Position numbers and translations under genes: made by a program
Shown here: positions 26,124 to 35,482 of the stretch, in pieces
Layout of the letters: every line of letters begins with the position of its first letter
Position numbering within the stretch: position 1 is the stretch's first letter
NCBI RefSeq assembly: GCF_003429095.1
Contig: NZ_QVTE01000021.1
Span: 1-49,429, forward strand
Length of the DNA: 49,429 nucleotides
Reading direction: 5' to 3'
Source: Peribacillus saganii
Lineage (GTDB): Bacteria > Bacillota > Bacilli > Bacillales > DSM-1321
Notes under the pieces: generated by a model
Told to the model about the DNA's origin: nothing
Database searches by the model: none
What the model saw: only the letters and a program-made list of their open reading frames with translations

Positions 26124-27008
26124 ATGAATTTCCAATCCTTTTCAGAAACATATAAAAGAGCTCTCGAACAGGAAATGCAGTCCCAGATTTCCAAACTGCA
26201 TGCCCCTAACTCTTTAAAGGAAGCTATGCTATATTCGCTGGAGGCAGGCGGAAAAAGAATCAGGCCCATGCTGGTATTTGCGGTGCTGGAGGCATTTGGG
26301 CAAAACCCTGACAGAGGCATTTCTGTTGCTGCCGCCATTGAAATGATACATACCTATTCGCTGATCCATGATGACCTTCCCAGCATGGATGATGATGATT
26401 TGAGGCGAGGCAAGCCGACAAATCATAAAGTTTTTGGAGAAGCGACCGCGATCCTCGCGGGTGATGCTCTTTTGACATACAGCTTTCAGGCTATAGCTGA
26501 AATAGATATGGAGGGTGTAACTCCCATGATGCAGCTTGAGCTAATCAAGCTGTTATCCCGTTCGGCAGGTGCTGAAGGAATGGTTGGCGGCCAAATGGCG
26601 GACATAGAGGCTGAGGGGAAACATCTGGCTCTCGAGAGTCTGGAATACATTCATAGTAATAAAACAGGCAAGCTCCTTTCTGCCAGTATACTTGCTGGGG
26701 CGATCCTGGCAGAAGCCTCCGAAAGGCAGAAAACCTTACTATTGGAATTTTCTCGGCATTTGGGGCTCGCCTTCCAGATACGTGATGATATCCTCGATAT
26801 TGAAGGTTCACAGGAGAAAATCGGAAAGCCTGTTGGAAGCGATACGGCAAATTCCAAAAGCACGTACCCGGCGTTGCTGTCAATGGACGGGGCCAAGGAA
26901 AAACTGAGCATTCACATTGAACAGGCCCTGCTTTCTCTTGCAAAATCAGGCATTAATACTGAATTGCTCGAAGAAGTGACCGAAATGATTGCTGCAAGGG
27001 ACCATTGA
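26124..27008 (+). CDS. ispA: Farnesyl diphosphate synthase
   Basis: A 294-residue trans-prenyltransferase that condenses isopentenyl diphosphate with dimethylallyl and geranyl diphosphate. The first aspartate-rich motif is DDLPSMDDDDLRRG (about 87-100), the second is DDILD (about 226-230). GGKRIRP and SLIHDDLP are also present. It is coupled to xseB (two-base gap; GAGGAG upstream). The product feeds quinone, undecaprenyl and other isoprenoid pathways together with Dxs. Confidence 0.94.
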   Translation: MNFQSFSETYKRALEQEMQSQISKLHAPNSLKEAMLYSLEAGGKRIRPMLVFAVLEAFGQNPDRGISVAAAIEMIHTYSLIHDDLPSMDDDDLRRGKPTNHKVFGEATAILAGDALLTYSFQAIAEIDMEGVTPMMQLELIKLLSRSAGAEGMVGGQMADIEAEGKHLALESLEYIHSNKTGKLLSASILAGAILAEASERQKTLLLEFSRHLGLAFQIRDDILDIEGSQEKIGKPVGSDTANSKSTYPALLSMDGAKEKLSIHIEQALLSLAKSGINTELLEEVTEMIAARDH

Positions 27009-27023
27009 TAAAAAATATAGAGT

Positions 27024-27052
27024 TTGTTTACGAAAGTGTTTTATGCTATAGT
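27024..27052 (+). promoter_or_regulatory. Candidate promoter upstream of dxs
   Basis: TTGTTT (27024-27029) and an extended -10 TGCTATAGT (-10 at 27047-27052), spacer 17. A terminator-like hairpin follows only about 35 bases after the predicted start point. Confidence 0.35.
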
Positions 27053-27088
27053 GATGGTAAAATTGATAATTGAACCGCCCAAATTGCC

Positions 27089-27123
27089 CAGCCGTTACCA
27101 CAATGTGATAGCGGCTGTTTTTT
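27089..27123 (+). terminator. Terminator-like hairpin between ispA and dxs
   Basis: CAGCCGTTA pairs with TAGCGGCTG (one G-U pair), followed by six T. It could end the xseA-xseB-ispA transcript, or act as an attenuator in a dxs leader. Confidence 0.7.
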
Positions 27124-27192
27124 AGCGGAAGGTTTGCGGGGCGCCAAAAGAAAAGGGCCCTGATACAACAGAAAGAAAGCGAGTGATCCTAT

Positions 27193-29085
27193 TTGGATCT
27201 TCTATCAATACAAAACCCGACATTTTTAAAGAATTTAAATAATGCACAATTAGAGGAACTCAGCAGTGAGATCAGAAAATTCCTGATTGAAAAATTGTCA
27301 GTGACAGGCGGGCATATAGGCCCCAATCTTGGAGTGGTAGAGCTCACAGTTGCATTGCATAAGGAATTTAACAGTCCCGACGATAAAATTATCTGGGATG
27401 TTGGCCACCAATCGTATGTGCATAAGATTTTGACCGGACGGGCGGGCGAGTTTGATACACTACGTAAATATCAAGGGCTGTCAGGTTTTCCAAAGCGTGC
27501 AGAAAGCGAGCATGATGTCTGGGAAACCGGCCATAGCTCGACATCCCTGTCAGCGGCAATGGGAATGGCAATTGCAAGAGATCTGAAAAAAGAGAAGAGC
27601 TACATTCTTCCGGTCATTGGTGATGGTGCGCTTACGGGCGGAATGGCTCTTGAAGCGTTAAATCATATCGGCAGTGAGAAAAAAGATATGATCGTCATCT
27701 TGAATGATAACGAAATGTCGATTGCACCTAATGTTGGGGCGCTCCATAACGTTCTGGGAAGGCTAAGGACCGCAGGCAAGTACAATTGGGTCAAGGATGA
27801 GCTTGAGTATCTATTGAAGAAAATTCCGGCAGTTGGCGGAAAGCTTGCCTCGACCGCTGAACGGGTAAAAGACAGTTTAAAATATCTGTTCGTTTCCGGT
27901 ATGTTTTTTGAAGAACTTGGCTTCACGTACCTGGGACCGGTTGATGGACATAATTATGAAGATTTATTTGAAAATCTGCGCTATGCCAAGAAAACCTCTG
28001 GCCCGGTTCTGCTGCATGTGATTACAAAAAAGGGGAAAGGCTACAACCCTGCAGAAAGCGATACAATCGGTACATGGCACGGTACTGGCCCTTATAAAAT
28101 TGAAACTGGGGCTTTTGTGAAACCAGTCAATACCCCGCCAGCCTGGAGCAAGCTGGTCAGTGAAACAGTTCGGGAGCTTGCCCGGGAAGATGAGAGGATC
28201 GTGGCGATTACCCCGGCGATGCCTGTCGGCTCCAAGCTGGAGGGTTTTGCGAGTGAATTTCCGGATCGGATGTATGATGTCGGGATTGCCGAAGAGCATG
28301 CGGCCACAGTTGCTGCGGGCTTGGCGACCCAGAATATGAAACCGTTTCTTGCGATCTACTCGACCTTTTTGCAGAGAGCATATGACCAGCTGGTACATGA
28401 CATCACCCGCCAGAACCTCAATGTATTCATTGGAGTTGACCGCGCTGGATTGGTAGGGGCAGATGGAGAGACACACCAGGGAGTATTCGACATTGCGTTT
28501 TTAAGGCATTTGCCAAATATGGTTTTGATGATGCCAAAGGATGAAAATGAAGGCCGGAATATGGTGTATACAGCACTTAAATACGATGGCGGGCCAATTG
28601 CTATGCGTTTCCCAAGAGGAGAAGGCGTGGGCGTTCAAATTGATGAACAATTTACAAACCTTCCGATCGGTTCTTGGGAAGTATTAAAGGATGGTAAGGA
28701 TGTTGCCATTCTCACTTTTGGCACAACAATTCCGATGGCGCTGGAAGCTGCAGACATCCTAAACAAACAGGGCATTTCTGTTCGAGTAGTGAATGCACGT
28801 TTTATTAAGCCGCTGGATGCAAAAATGCTGAATGAATTATTTCAGCTGAAAATGCCAATTTTAACAATAGAAGAAGCCGTTTTACAGGGCGGGTTTGGCA
28901 GTGCTGTCCTAGAATATGCACATGACTGCGGTTTCCATAATGCTGTCATCGACAGATTGGGAATTGCGGACACATTTATTGAACATGGCTCTGTTGATAA
29001 GCTTCTGGAAGAAATAGGTCTGACTGTTGAGAATACCGTTCAAAGAATTAAAATGATTTCACCAAAAAAGCAAAAAAGGGCATGA
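27193..29085 (+). CDS. dxs: 1-deoxy-D-xylulose-5-phosphate synthase
   Basis: A 630-residue thiamine-diphosphate transketolase-like enzyme that joins pyruvate and glyceraldehyde 3-phosphate, the entry step of the MEP isoprenoid pathway. GGHIGPNLG and [16 protein letters not shown] come early; the TPP motif [23 protein letters not shown] is near 140-175; the catalytic Glu is in GIAEEHAAT near 370; a C-terminal transketolase domain closes the protein. The start is TTG 27193, giving the family start MDLLSIQ. The length matches B. subtilis (633). Confidence 0.96.
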   Translation: MDLLSIQNPTFLKNLNNAQLEELSSEIRKFLIEKLSVTGGHIGPNLGVVELTVALHKEFNSPDDKIIWDVGHQSYVHKILTGRAGEFDTLRKYQGLSGFPKRAESEHDVWETGHSSTSLSAAMGMAIARDLKKEKSYILPVIGDGALTGGMALEALNHIGSEKKDMIVILNDNEMSIAPNVGALHNVLGRLRTAGKYNWVKDELEYLLKKIPAVGGKLASTAERVKDSLKYLFVSGMFFEELGFTYLGPVDGHNYEDLFENLRYAKKTSGPVLLHVITKKGKGYNPAESDTIGTWHGTGPYKIETGAFVKPVNTPPAWSKLVSETVRELAREDERIVAITPAMPVGSKLEGFASEFPDRMYDVGIAEEHAATVAAGLATQNMKPFLAIYSTFLQRAYDQLVHDITRQNLNVFIGVDRAGLVGADGETHQGVFDIAFLRHLPNMVLMMPKDENEGRNMVYTALKYDGGPIAMRFPRGEGVGVQIDEQFTNLPIGSWEVLKDGKDVAILTFGTTIPMALEAADILNKQGISVRVVNARFIKPLDAKMLNELFQLKMPILTIEEAVLQGGFGSAVLEYAHDCGFHNAVIDRLGIADTFIEHGSVDKLLEEIGLTVENTVQRIKMISPKKQKRA

Positions 29086-29089
29086 CACC

Positions 29090-29935
29090 ATGAAGGTAAA
29101 AAAAGAACGACTTGATGTATTACTCGTGGAGCAAGGATTAGCAGAAACGAGGGAAAAAGCTAAAAGAAGCATAATGGCAGGCCAGGTATATGGTAACGAA
29201 GAAAGGCTTGATAAACCGGGAGAAAAAGTGCCGGTTGATATCAACCTTACTATCAAAGGCAAAGTGATGCCGTATGTCTCAAGGGGCGGGCTCAAGCTTG
29301 AAAAGGCACTTAAAACCTTTGACCTTGAAATAAAGGATAAGATTCTCCTCGATATTGGTTCGTCGACCGGAGGCTTTACGGATTGCGCTCTCCAAAACGG
29401 GGCAAAGATGTCTTATGCCCTGGATGTAGGTTATAATCAGCTTGCCTGGAAGCTTCGCCAGGATGAAAGAGTGAAGGTGATGGAGAGGACAAACTTCCGC
29501 TATGTAACGCCTGCTGACCTTTCGGGAGAAATGCCGGATTTTGCAAGCATTGATGTGTCATTCATCTCTTTAACCTTGATTTTGCCTGTCCTAAAAACAC
29601 TCCTTGTTCCGGGAAGCGATGTTGTAGCACTCGTTAAACCCCAATTTGAAGCGGGCAAGGAGCAGGTTGGGAAAAAGGGGATTGTCAGGGAACCGAAAAT
29701 CCATAAGGGAGTGCTGAATAAGATCATTAGCTTCGCCCAGGGGGAAGGTTTTGACATAAAGGATGCATCGTTTTCACCTATTACAGGTGGAGATGGAAAC
29801 ATTGAGTTTTTACTCCATTTATTCTGGTCCGCCCAAAAACAAACTGGAGAAATCCTTTTAAAACAGTCGGTTGAAGATATTGTAAAAGAAGCCCATGAGC
29901 AGCTTAAACAATCCAAAAATGACGATGAAATATAA
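29090..29935 (+). CDS. yqxC: TlyA-type rRNA 2'-O-methyltransferase (YqxC)
   Basis: 281 residues: an S4 RNA-binding domain (1-65; ERLDVLLVEQGLAETREKAKRSIMAGQVY) followed by an FtsJ-like SAM methyltransferase domain with motif I LLDIGSSTGGFTDCAL and the catalytic-type lysine in LVKPQFEAGKEQ. Relatives methylate cytidines of 16S and/or 23S rRNA; older annotations call it hemolysin A. It starts 4 bases after dxs and ends before a strong terminator. The order dxs-yqxC-ahrC matches B. subtilis. Confidence 0.9.
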   Translation: MKVKKERLDVLLVEQGLAETREKAKRSIMAGQVYGNEERLDKPGEKVPVDINLTIKGKVMPYVSRGGLKLEKALKTFDLEIKDKILLDIGSSTGGFTDCALQNGAKMSYALDVGYNQLAWKLRQDERVKVMERTNFRYVTPADLSGEMPDFASIDVSFISLTLILPVLKTLLVPGSDVVALVKPQFEAGKEQVGKKGIVREPKIHKGVLNKIISFAQGEGFDIKDASFSPITGGDGNIEFLLHLFWSAQKQTGEILLKQSVEDIVKEAHEQLKQSKNDDEI

Positions 29936-29938
29936 TGA

Positions 29939-29975
29939 AGACCCCGCCAATTTTATTCATTGGCGGGGTTTGTTC
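29939..29975 (+). terminator. Terminator after yqxC
   Basis: ACCCCGCCAAT (29941-29951) pairs perfectly with ATTGGCGGGGT (29959-29969), followed by TTGTT. Confidence 0.8.
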
Positions 29976-30169
29976 CTTTCATTTAATCAGGAAAGCTCGG
30001 AGCATATCTGAAGAGGCACAGGCGTTATCATAGGCCGGCTACCCAATCGAGAACCATTGCCTGAGGTAATTACAGCAATCCCTAATAAAAAGACAAAAAA
30101 AGGAAAAAGTAACTAGAAAGGCGAATAGTGTAATAATTAGACGTTTTATGAAGAAAAAAATTGTACAAT

Positions 30170-30204
30170 TGCTATAAATCGGCTACCATTATTTTTGAAT
30201 ATGG
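30170..30204 (+). promoter_or_regulatory. Possible argR promoter with overlapping ARG-box-like site
   Basis: Extended -10 TGCTATAAA (30170-30178) is followed by CATTATTTTTGAATATG (about 30187-30203), which carries one good ARG half-site (TGAATA) and a poor second one. Autoregulation of ahrC is plausible but the match is weak. The rest of 29976-30253 shows nothing I can name. Confidence 0.25.
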
Positions 30205-30253
30205 CAAAAGCCTGATACAGTATCATTTAATTCTTAAAGAGGTGCTCCTACGG

Positions 30254-30703
30254 ATGAATAAAGGACAACGGCATATTAAAATCAGGGAAATCATTGCGAA
30301 CAACGATATAGATACGCAGGATGAATTGGTAGATGAATTAAGGAACGCAGGATTCAATGTAACACAAGCAACCGTATCCCGGGATATAAAAGAACTTCAT
30401 CTCGTTAAAGTACCTCTGATGGATGGAAGATATAAATATAGTCTCCCTGCGGATCAGCGGTTTAATCCGCTGCAAAAGCTGAAACGCTTGCTAGTTGACG
30501 CTTTTGTCCGGATTGATTCCGCTAGCCATTTACTTGTAATGAAGACACTTCCGGGAAATGCCCAAGCGATCGGCGCGCTTATCGATAATCTTGACTGGGA
30601 CGAAATAATGGGAACGATTTGCGGTGACGATACATGCCTGATCATATGCCGTACCCCAGAAGATACAGAGAAAATTACTAATAGATTTTTAGATATGCTC
30701 TAA
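30254..30703 (+). CDS. ahrC: Arginine repressor ArgR/AhrC
   Basis: 149 residues, identical in length to B. subtilis AhrC. The N-terminal winged helix binds ARG boxes ([16 protein letters not shown]); the C-terminal domain (about 80-149) forms the hexamer and binds arginine ([27 protein letters not shown]). With arginine it represses biosynthesis and activates catabolism genes. I chose ATG 30254 ([14 protein letters not shown]); the upstream frame lies in the leader. The ribosome site is AGAGGTG, 10 or so bases upstream. recN follows after 15 bases. Confidence 0.96.
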   Translation: MNKGQRHIKIREIIANNDIDTQDELVDELRNAGFNVTQATVSRDIKELHLVKVPLMDGRYKYSLPADQRFNPLQKLKRLLVDAFVRIDSASHLLVMKTLPGNAQAIGALIDNLDWDEIMGTICGDDTCLIICRTPEDTEKITNRFLDML

Positions 30704-30718
30704 AGGAGAGGACAAGGC

Positions 30719-32431
30719 TTGTTAACCGAATTGTCGATTAAAAATTTTGCCATTATAGAAGCCCTTTCGATTTCCTTTGAAAAGGGCTTAACCGTTTTAA
30801 CCGGTGAAACAGGTGCCGGTAAGTCAATCATCATTGATGCAATCCATCTGCTTGTTGGCGGCCGGGGTTCGGCGGAGTTTGTCCGACATGGAGAATCAAA
30901 AGCAGAATTAGAAGGTCTGTTTGAAATTGAGGATGAAAACCATCCGATTATGGAGAAGGCTGCAGAATTCGGAATAGAGATAAGCGATGGGATGATTGTG
31001 CTGCGAAGGGATTTATCGGTGGCAGGGAAAAGCGTATGCCGGGTAAACGGGAAATTGGTCACAATTGCGGGACTAAGAGAGATCGGCAGCACGCTGATTG
31101 ATATCCATGGGCAGCATGAGCATCAGGAGTTAATGGACAGCCATCTTCACTTGCCTCTTCTTGATCAATTCGGAGGAGAAAAGCTGGCTGCTTCGCTTTC
31201 AGAGTATCAAGTGCTCTATAAAGATTATGATTCAGCATTAAAGCAATTAAACAAACTGAGCCAGGATGAAAAGCAAATGGCTCACAGGCTGGACTTGATT
31301 CAGTTTCAGTTTGATGAAATCCAAAAAGCTGATTTGAAACTGAAAGAAGATGAAGAGCTTGCGGAAGAACGAAAGAGAATCAATAATTTTGAAAAGATTT
31401 TTGAATCCCTTCAAACGAGCTACGAGGCACTTCGAGGAGATCACCGGGGATTAGATTGGCTATCAGTAGCCATGAACAACCTGCAAGATGCGGCAAGCAT
31501 TGATGATTCTTTAAAAGGTACGGCTGAGACTGTTTCAAACAGCTATTATATCCTTGAAGACATGATTTCCACAATTAGCGAGCAGCTGGAAAACCTCGAA
31601 TATGACCCGGTCCGGATTGATGAAATTGAAAGCCGTCTTAATGAAATCAATCAGCTTAAGAGGAAATATGGAAATAATATTGAAGAAATAGTTGAATACG
31701 GGGCAAGAATTGAAGAAGAAATAGAAACACTTCAAAACAGGGAAACACATATTGCTAAGCTGCAAACTCAGGTTAAGTCCATAAAGGAAGACCTGCTTGT
31801 AGAAGCGAAAAACCTTTCAGAGTTAAGGGTGAAAGCTGCGAAACAGCTCACAAAGCTTATCCATCAGGAATTAAAAGAACTTTACATGGCAAAAACAATA
31901 TTTAATGTCCATTTTTATAAGACTGGCCAGGAGTATTCTGAATTTGGCAGCCAGGAAATCCTAAAAAATGGACTGGATGAGCTTGAGTTTTATATATCAA
32001 CTAACCCAGGAGAACCCCTTAAACCGCTATCCAAAATTGCTTCCGGCGGGGAGCTTTCAAGGATCATGCTTGCCCTGAAAAATATATTTTCAAAACACCA
32101 GGGAATAACTTCAATTATCTTTGATGAAGTCGACACAGGTGTAAGCGGCAGGGTAGCTCAAGCGATAGCTGAGAAAATTCACAGAGTAGCCGTTCACTCA
32201 CAGGTTCTGTGTATCTCTCACCTGCCCCAGGTAGCTGCAATGGCCGATACCCACTTATTCATTGCCAAGGAAATAAAAGGCGGAAGAACAAAAACTAGTG
32301 TCACACCATTAAATGAACAAGACAAAATAGATGAAATCGGCCGGATGATCTCAGGGGTAGAAATCACGGATTTAACTAAACAGCATGCTAAAGAGCTTCT
32401 GGTGCAGGCAAAGTCATTAAAAAAAGGATAG
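30719..32431 (+). CDS. recN: DNA repair protein RecN
   Basis: A 570-residue SMC-like ATPase that acts early at double-strand breaks. Walker A is GETGAGKS (about 30-37), followed by a long coiled coil (about 150-370), the ABC signature ASGGELSRIMLALK and Walker B SIIFDEVDTGVSG. The start is TTG 30719 after AAAGGAGAGG. ahrC-recN-spoIVB-spo0A is the same order as in B. subtilis. A terminator follows at 32530. Confidence 0.96.
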   Translation: MLTELSIKNFAIIEALSISFEKGLTVLTGETGAGKSIIIDAIHLLVGGRGSAEFVRHGESKAELEGLFEIEDENHPIMEKAAEFGIEISDGMIVLRRDLSVAGKSVCRVNGKLVTIAGLREIGSTLIDIHGQHEHQELMDSHLHLPLLDQFGGEKLAASLSEYQVLYKDYDSALKQLNKLSQDEKQMAHRLDLIQFQFDEIQKADLKLKEDEELAEERKRINNFEKIFESLQTSYEALRGDHRGLDWLSVAMNNLQDAASIDDSLKGTAETVSNSYYILEDMISTISEQLENLEYDPVRIDEIESRLNEINQLKRKYGNNIEEIVEYGARIEEEIETLQNRETHIAKLQTQVKSIKEDLLVEAKNLSELRVKAAKQLTKLIHQELKELYMAKTIFNVHFYKTGQEYSEFGSQEILKNGLDELEFYISTNPGEPLKPLSKIASGGELSRIMLALKNIFSKHQGITSIIFDEVDTGVSGRVAQAIAEKIHRVAVHSQVLCISHLPQVAAMADTHLFIAKEIKGGRTKTSVTPLNEQDKIDEIGRMISGVEITDLTKQHAKELLVQAKSLKKG

Positions 32432-32529
32432 GAACAACTGGATTTTTCACAGTGAAATAAAAAGAAGGGCATGTTCCAGGATCACATCTTCGCTCCTTAT
32501 TTACACAAAATAGTTTGCTCATTCAATGT

Positions 32530-32560
32530 AAAGCTATCCAAAAACGGATAGCTTTTATTT
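32530..32560 (+). terminator. Terminator after recN
   Basis: AAAGCTATCC (32530-32539) pairs perfectly with GGATAGCTTT (32546-32555), then T-rich. Confidence 0.75.
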
Positions 32561-32648
32561 TGTGCCACAGTTATAAATGGCTGTTTTGAAGGCTAAATTA
32601 AACATGTAGCCATTAGCGAGACCAAAGAGGCGAGGAGAGGTGAATGGA

Positions 32649-33935
32649 TTGAAGTTTATATGGATCAACAGAATCATCGGTGGAATTCTCCTTGTTTCGC
32701 TATTATTAGCAGGTCTTTACCAGCCGCTACGTGAATACCTGACCATCCCAGGAAAGATTGTCCTTTTTGAAGGTGAATCCTATAACATCCCTAAAATGCT
32801 TCCTGTTACTGCAACGGTAAGTGCAGAACAAAATGTGTCTTTGAATGAGCAAACCAATTTCATTACGTTAGGTGCAGAACAGCCAGGAACAAATGAGCTG
32901 CTTTTGGATTTTGCCGGCCTTCCAATTAAAAAAGTTGATGTGGAAGTAATCAAAAATTTCAAAGTAATACCCGGGGGACAATCCATCGGCGTGAAACTCA
33001 ATACGCTTGGTGTCCTAGTGGTAGGACACCATTTGGTTAAAACAGCAGAAGGGAAAAAGTCACCAGGAGAAATTGCCCATATTAAGGTCGGAGATAGAAT
33101 AACGGAAATCAATGGAATAAAAATAGAGAAAATGGCGGATGTTTCCCATTTCGTACAGCAGTCAGGAAAAGACAGCAAGCCTCTTCAGCTAGTTATTAAT
33201 CGAGAAAATGAAGAAATAAAAACAACTTTGCTTCCTTTAAAAGATAAAGATGAAGGTGTATATAAGCTTGGATTGTATATTCGTGACTCAGCTGCCGGGA
33301 TTGGCACGATGACGTTCTATCATCCCGAGACACGGAAATACGGAGCGCTGGGCCATGTAATTTCCGATATGGATACGAAAAAACCAATCGTTGTAAAAGA
33401 CGGACAGGTAGTTCGATCCACAGTGACATCGATCGATAAGGGGAGCAATGGTGATCCCGGGGAAAAGCTGGCTAGCTTCTCAGCTAATAGATCGGTGATT
33501 GGAGATATTTCCAAAAACAGCCCATTCGGCATTTTTGGAAAACTAAACCAGCAAATTCCTAATGGTGTACTTGATAAACCAATGCCAATTACGTTATCGC
33601 ATGAAGTGAAGGAAGGCCCTGCTCAGATATTAACTGTGGTCAACGGGTCTGCAGTACAGCCATTTGATATCGAGATAGTCAGTACCATTCCACAAAAATT
33701 TCCAGCGACCAAAGGGATGGTTTTAAAGGTTACAGATCCCGAATTGCTTGAAAAAACTGGTGGAATTGTCCAAGGGATGAGCGGAAGTCCTATCATTCAG
33801 GACGGAAAACTGATCGGAGCAGTTACTCATGTGTTTGTAAATGATCCTGCCAGCGGATATGGGGTTCACATTGAATGGATGTTGAATGAAGCTGGCATAG
33901 ATATTTATGAAAAAACGAATGCTAAAGCAAGCTGA
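32649..33935 (+). CDS. spoIVB: SpoIVB serine peptidase
   Basis: 428 residues. SpoIVB is secreted from the forespore into the intermembrane space, where it cuts SpoIVFA and so triggers processing of pro-sigma-K. An N-terminal membrane segment ([16 protein letters not shown]), a PDZ domain (about 100-190, with [20 protein letters not shown]) and an SA-family peptidase domain follow. With TTG 32649 as start, the catalytic residues fall at H236 (GALGHVIS) and S378 (GMSGSP), the same numbers as in B. subtilis; this and the GAGGTGA upstream decided the start over GTG 32640. Confidence 0.96.
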   Translation: MKFIWINRIIGGILLVSLLLAGLYQPLREYLTIPGKIVLFEGESYNIPKMLPVTATVSAEQNVSLNEQTNFITLGAEQPGTNELLLDFAGLPIKKVDVEVIKNFKVIPGGQSIGVKLNTLGVLVVGHHLVKTAEGKKSPGEIAHIKVGDRITEINGIKIEKMADVSHFVQQSGKDSKPLQLVINRENEEIKTTLLPLKDKDEGVYKLGLYIRDSAAGIGTMTFYHPETRKYGALGHVISDMDTKKPIVVKDGQVVRSTVTSIDKGSNGDPGEKLASFSANRSVIGDISKNSPFGIFGKLNQQIPNGVLDKPMPITLSHEVKEGPAQILTVVNGSAVQPFDIEIVSTIPQKFPATKGMVLKVTDPELLEKTGGIVQGMSGSPIIQDGKLIGAVTHVFVNDPASGYGVHIEWMLNEAGIDIYEKTNAKAS

Positions 33936-33960
33936 AATAAAAAGTTACATCTGTCCTAGA

Positions 33961-33988
33961 CCTTGCCCCTATGGCAAGGTTTTTGTTT
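33961..33988 (+). terminator. Terminator after spoIVB
   Basis: CCTTGCC (33961-33967) pairs with GGCAAGG (33973-33979), followed by TTTTTG. Confidence 0.75.
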
Positions 33989-34144
33989 CTCCAGAAATAA
34001 AGCCCCCCCAATTGGGGACGCCAGCTACGTCCTACTCTTACAGGGGGAGAGCCTACATCGGAACAGCAATGGACAAATACGAAGATGGCGTGAGGGTGTC
34101 TGCTCCCGTTTGAATTAAATAATGGCGCATAAATAAAAAGATTA

Positions 34145-34153
34145 TTCGACAAA
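34145..34153 (-). promoter_or_regulatory. 0A box, upstream of spo0A
   Basis: On the minus strand this reads TTTGTCGAA, a full match to the Spo0A-binding core TGTCGAA. Confidence 0.6.
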
Positions 34154-34175
34154 ATTTTGGAAAACGTAAAAAAAT

Positions 34176-34182
34176 AGTCGAA
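34176..34182 (+). promoter_or_regulatory. Weaker 0A box, upstream of spo0A
   Basis: AGTCGAA, six of seven matches to TGTCGAA, 31 bases from the first box. Confidence 0.4.
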
Positions 34183-34245
34183 AACATGAGAAAGAAGGAG
34201 GAAAATAGAGCGTTTCGGTTATTTTATATAAAAAATCAAAAATTA

Positions 34246-34272
34246 AAAGGATTTTGGTTCCCATTGTCGAAA
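34246..34272 (+). promoter_or_regulatory. Sigma-H promoter of spo0A with overlapping 0A box
   Basis: AAAGGATTT (34246-34254) fits the sigma-H -35 RNAGGAWWW, and GTCGAAA (34266-34272) fits the -10 RNNGAAW at a spacing of 11. The -10 overlaps a perfect 0A box, TGTCGAA (34265-34271), so Spo0A bound here would meet the polymerase site. Three 0A boxes and a sigma-H promoter are also known for B. subtilis spo0A. Confidence 0.7.
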
Positions 34273-34339
34273 AGTTACCTTACAATAGAATTTATAATAT
34301 TTGGAAAGAAACATGAACGTTCTTGAGGAGGAACCAAGG

Positions 34340-35131
34340 GTGACTAAAATAAAAGTGTGTGTAGTGGATGATAATAGAGAACTCGTGGGGCTTTTAGGGG
34401 AGTATATTGCCTCCCAGGATGATATGGAAGTGGTAGGAGTAGCGCATAATGGACAGGAATGCTTAAATTTGCTTGAGAATATAAGCCCTGATATTTTGCT
34501 TCTCGATATCATTATGCCCCACCTGGACGGTCTTGCTGTACTTGAAAAGCTGCGTGAATTAAAAAAAGGCCCTATGCCTAATGTAATTATGCTAACTGCT
34601 TTTGGCCAGGAGGATGTTACGAAAAAGGCAGTCGATTTAGGTGCATCCTATTTCATATTAAAACCATTTGATATGGAAAACCTTACAAGTCATATCCGTC
34701 AGGTTAGCGGTAAAGCGAGTAGCTTTCCCAAGAAAGCGTCTTCCTTTTCTTTCAGAAGCACCCCAGATAATAAACCGAAGAATCTTGACGCCAGCATTAC
34801 CAGTATTATCCATGAAATTGGCGTACCAGCACACATAAAGGGCTATTTATACTTAAGAGAAGCTATTTCAATGGTATATAATGACATAGAGCTTCTTGGT
34901 TCCATTACAAAAGTGTTATATCCGGATATTGCAAAAAAGTACAATACAACTGCGAGCCGCGTGGAACGCGCGATACGCCACGCTATCGAAGTGGCGTGGA
35001 GCAGGGGAAATATAGAATCGATCTCATCACTTTTCGGCTACACAGTGAGCATGTCTAAAGCAAAACCAACAAACTCAGAATTCATCGCGATTGTTGCAGA
35101 TAAGCTGCGTCTTGAACACAAAGCTTCTTGA
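34340..35131 (+). CDS. spo0A: Spo0A, master response regulator of sporulation
   Basis: 263 residues. The receiver domain (1-125) has the acidic pair D10/D11, the phosphorylated D56 ([12 protein letters not shown]), T in [15 protein letters not shown] and K in [11 protein letters not shown] variable linker (about 127-150) leads to the Spo0A C-terminal DNA-binding domain with the recognition region [17 protein letters not shown]. Phosphate arrives through the Spo0F/Spo0B relay; the active form binds 0A boxes. I chose GTG 34340, since GAGGAGG is 9 bases upstream and B. subtilis Spo0A starts at the same point; ATG 34301 would add 13 residues. Confidence 0.97.
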   Translation: MTKIKVCVVDDNRELVGLLGEYIASQDDMEVVGVAHNGQECLNLLENISPDILLLDIIMPHLDGLAVLEKLRELKKGPMPNVIMLTAFGQEDVTKKAVDLGASYFILKPFDMENLTSHIRQVSGKASSFPKKASSFSFRSTPDNKPKNLDASITSIIHEIGVPAHIKGYLYLREAISMVYNDIELLGSITKVLYPDIAKKYNTTASRVERAIRHAIEVAWSRGNIESISSLFGYTVSMSKAKPTNSEFIAIVADKLRLEHKAS

Positions 35132-35201
35132 AACGGTTAGGGGCGTAGCTAAGCTGCCGCCATTCGTTCTTAGTCAGCTGTCATTAAAGTAATTTCGTGA
35201 A

Positions 35202-35238
35202 AAGACCAATGACAATTGTCACATTGGTCTTTTTTTTG
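35202..35238 (+). terminator. Terminator after spo0A
   Basis: AAGACCAATG (35202-35211) pairs with CATTGGTCTT (35222-35231), followed by a T-run. The rest of 35239-35482 is A+T-rich; a possible 0A-like site (ATTGTCAAAA) lies near 35356, and no clear promoter was found. Confidence 0.85.
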
Positions 35239-35482
35239 GCTGGAATGTATTTCCGTGAAAAGACAGCATTAGAACTTATCTTTTGAGATTCCTTATTTTG
35301 GATAAGAATTTTTGCAGGTTCGATCTGAAAATGAAGTTTCTCCCTTTTTTAACAGAATTGTCAAAAAGCTTTTATTTTTGCTAAGAAATTATTTTTAATG
35401 GAAAATTTAACACAAAGTAATTTTGGTTTCTTTTATACTAAAGGTAGCTTAGGCAATCACTCGTAGGAAGGATAGAATATAA

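Noticed and set aside
29976..30253. Short coding gene before ahrC
   Set aside because: The upstream part of the open frame lies in the leader; AhrC starts clearly at 30254.
33907..34113. Plus-strand frame overlapping the spoIVB end
   Set aside because: It crosses the spoIVB terminator and has no ribosome site or recognisable content.
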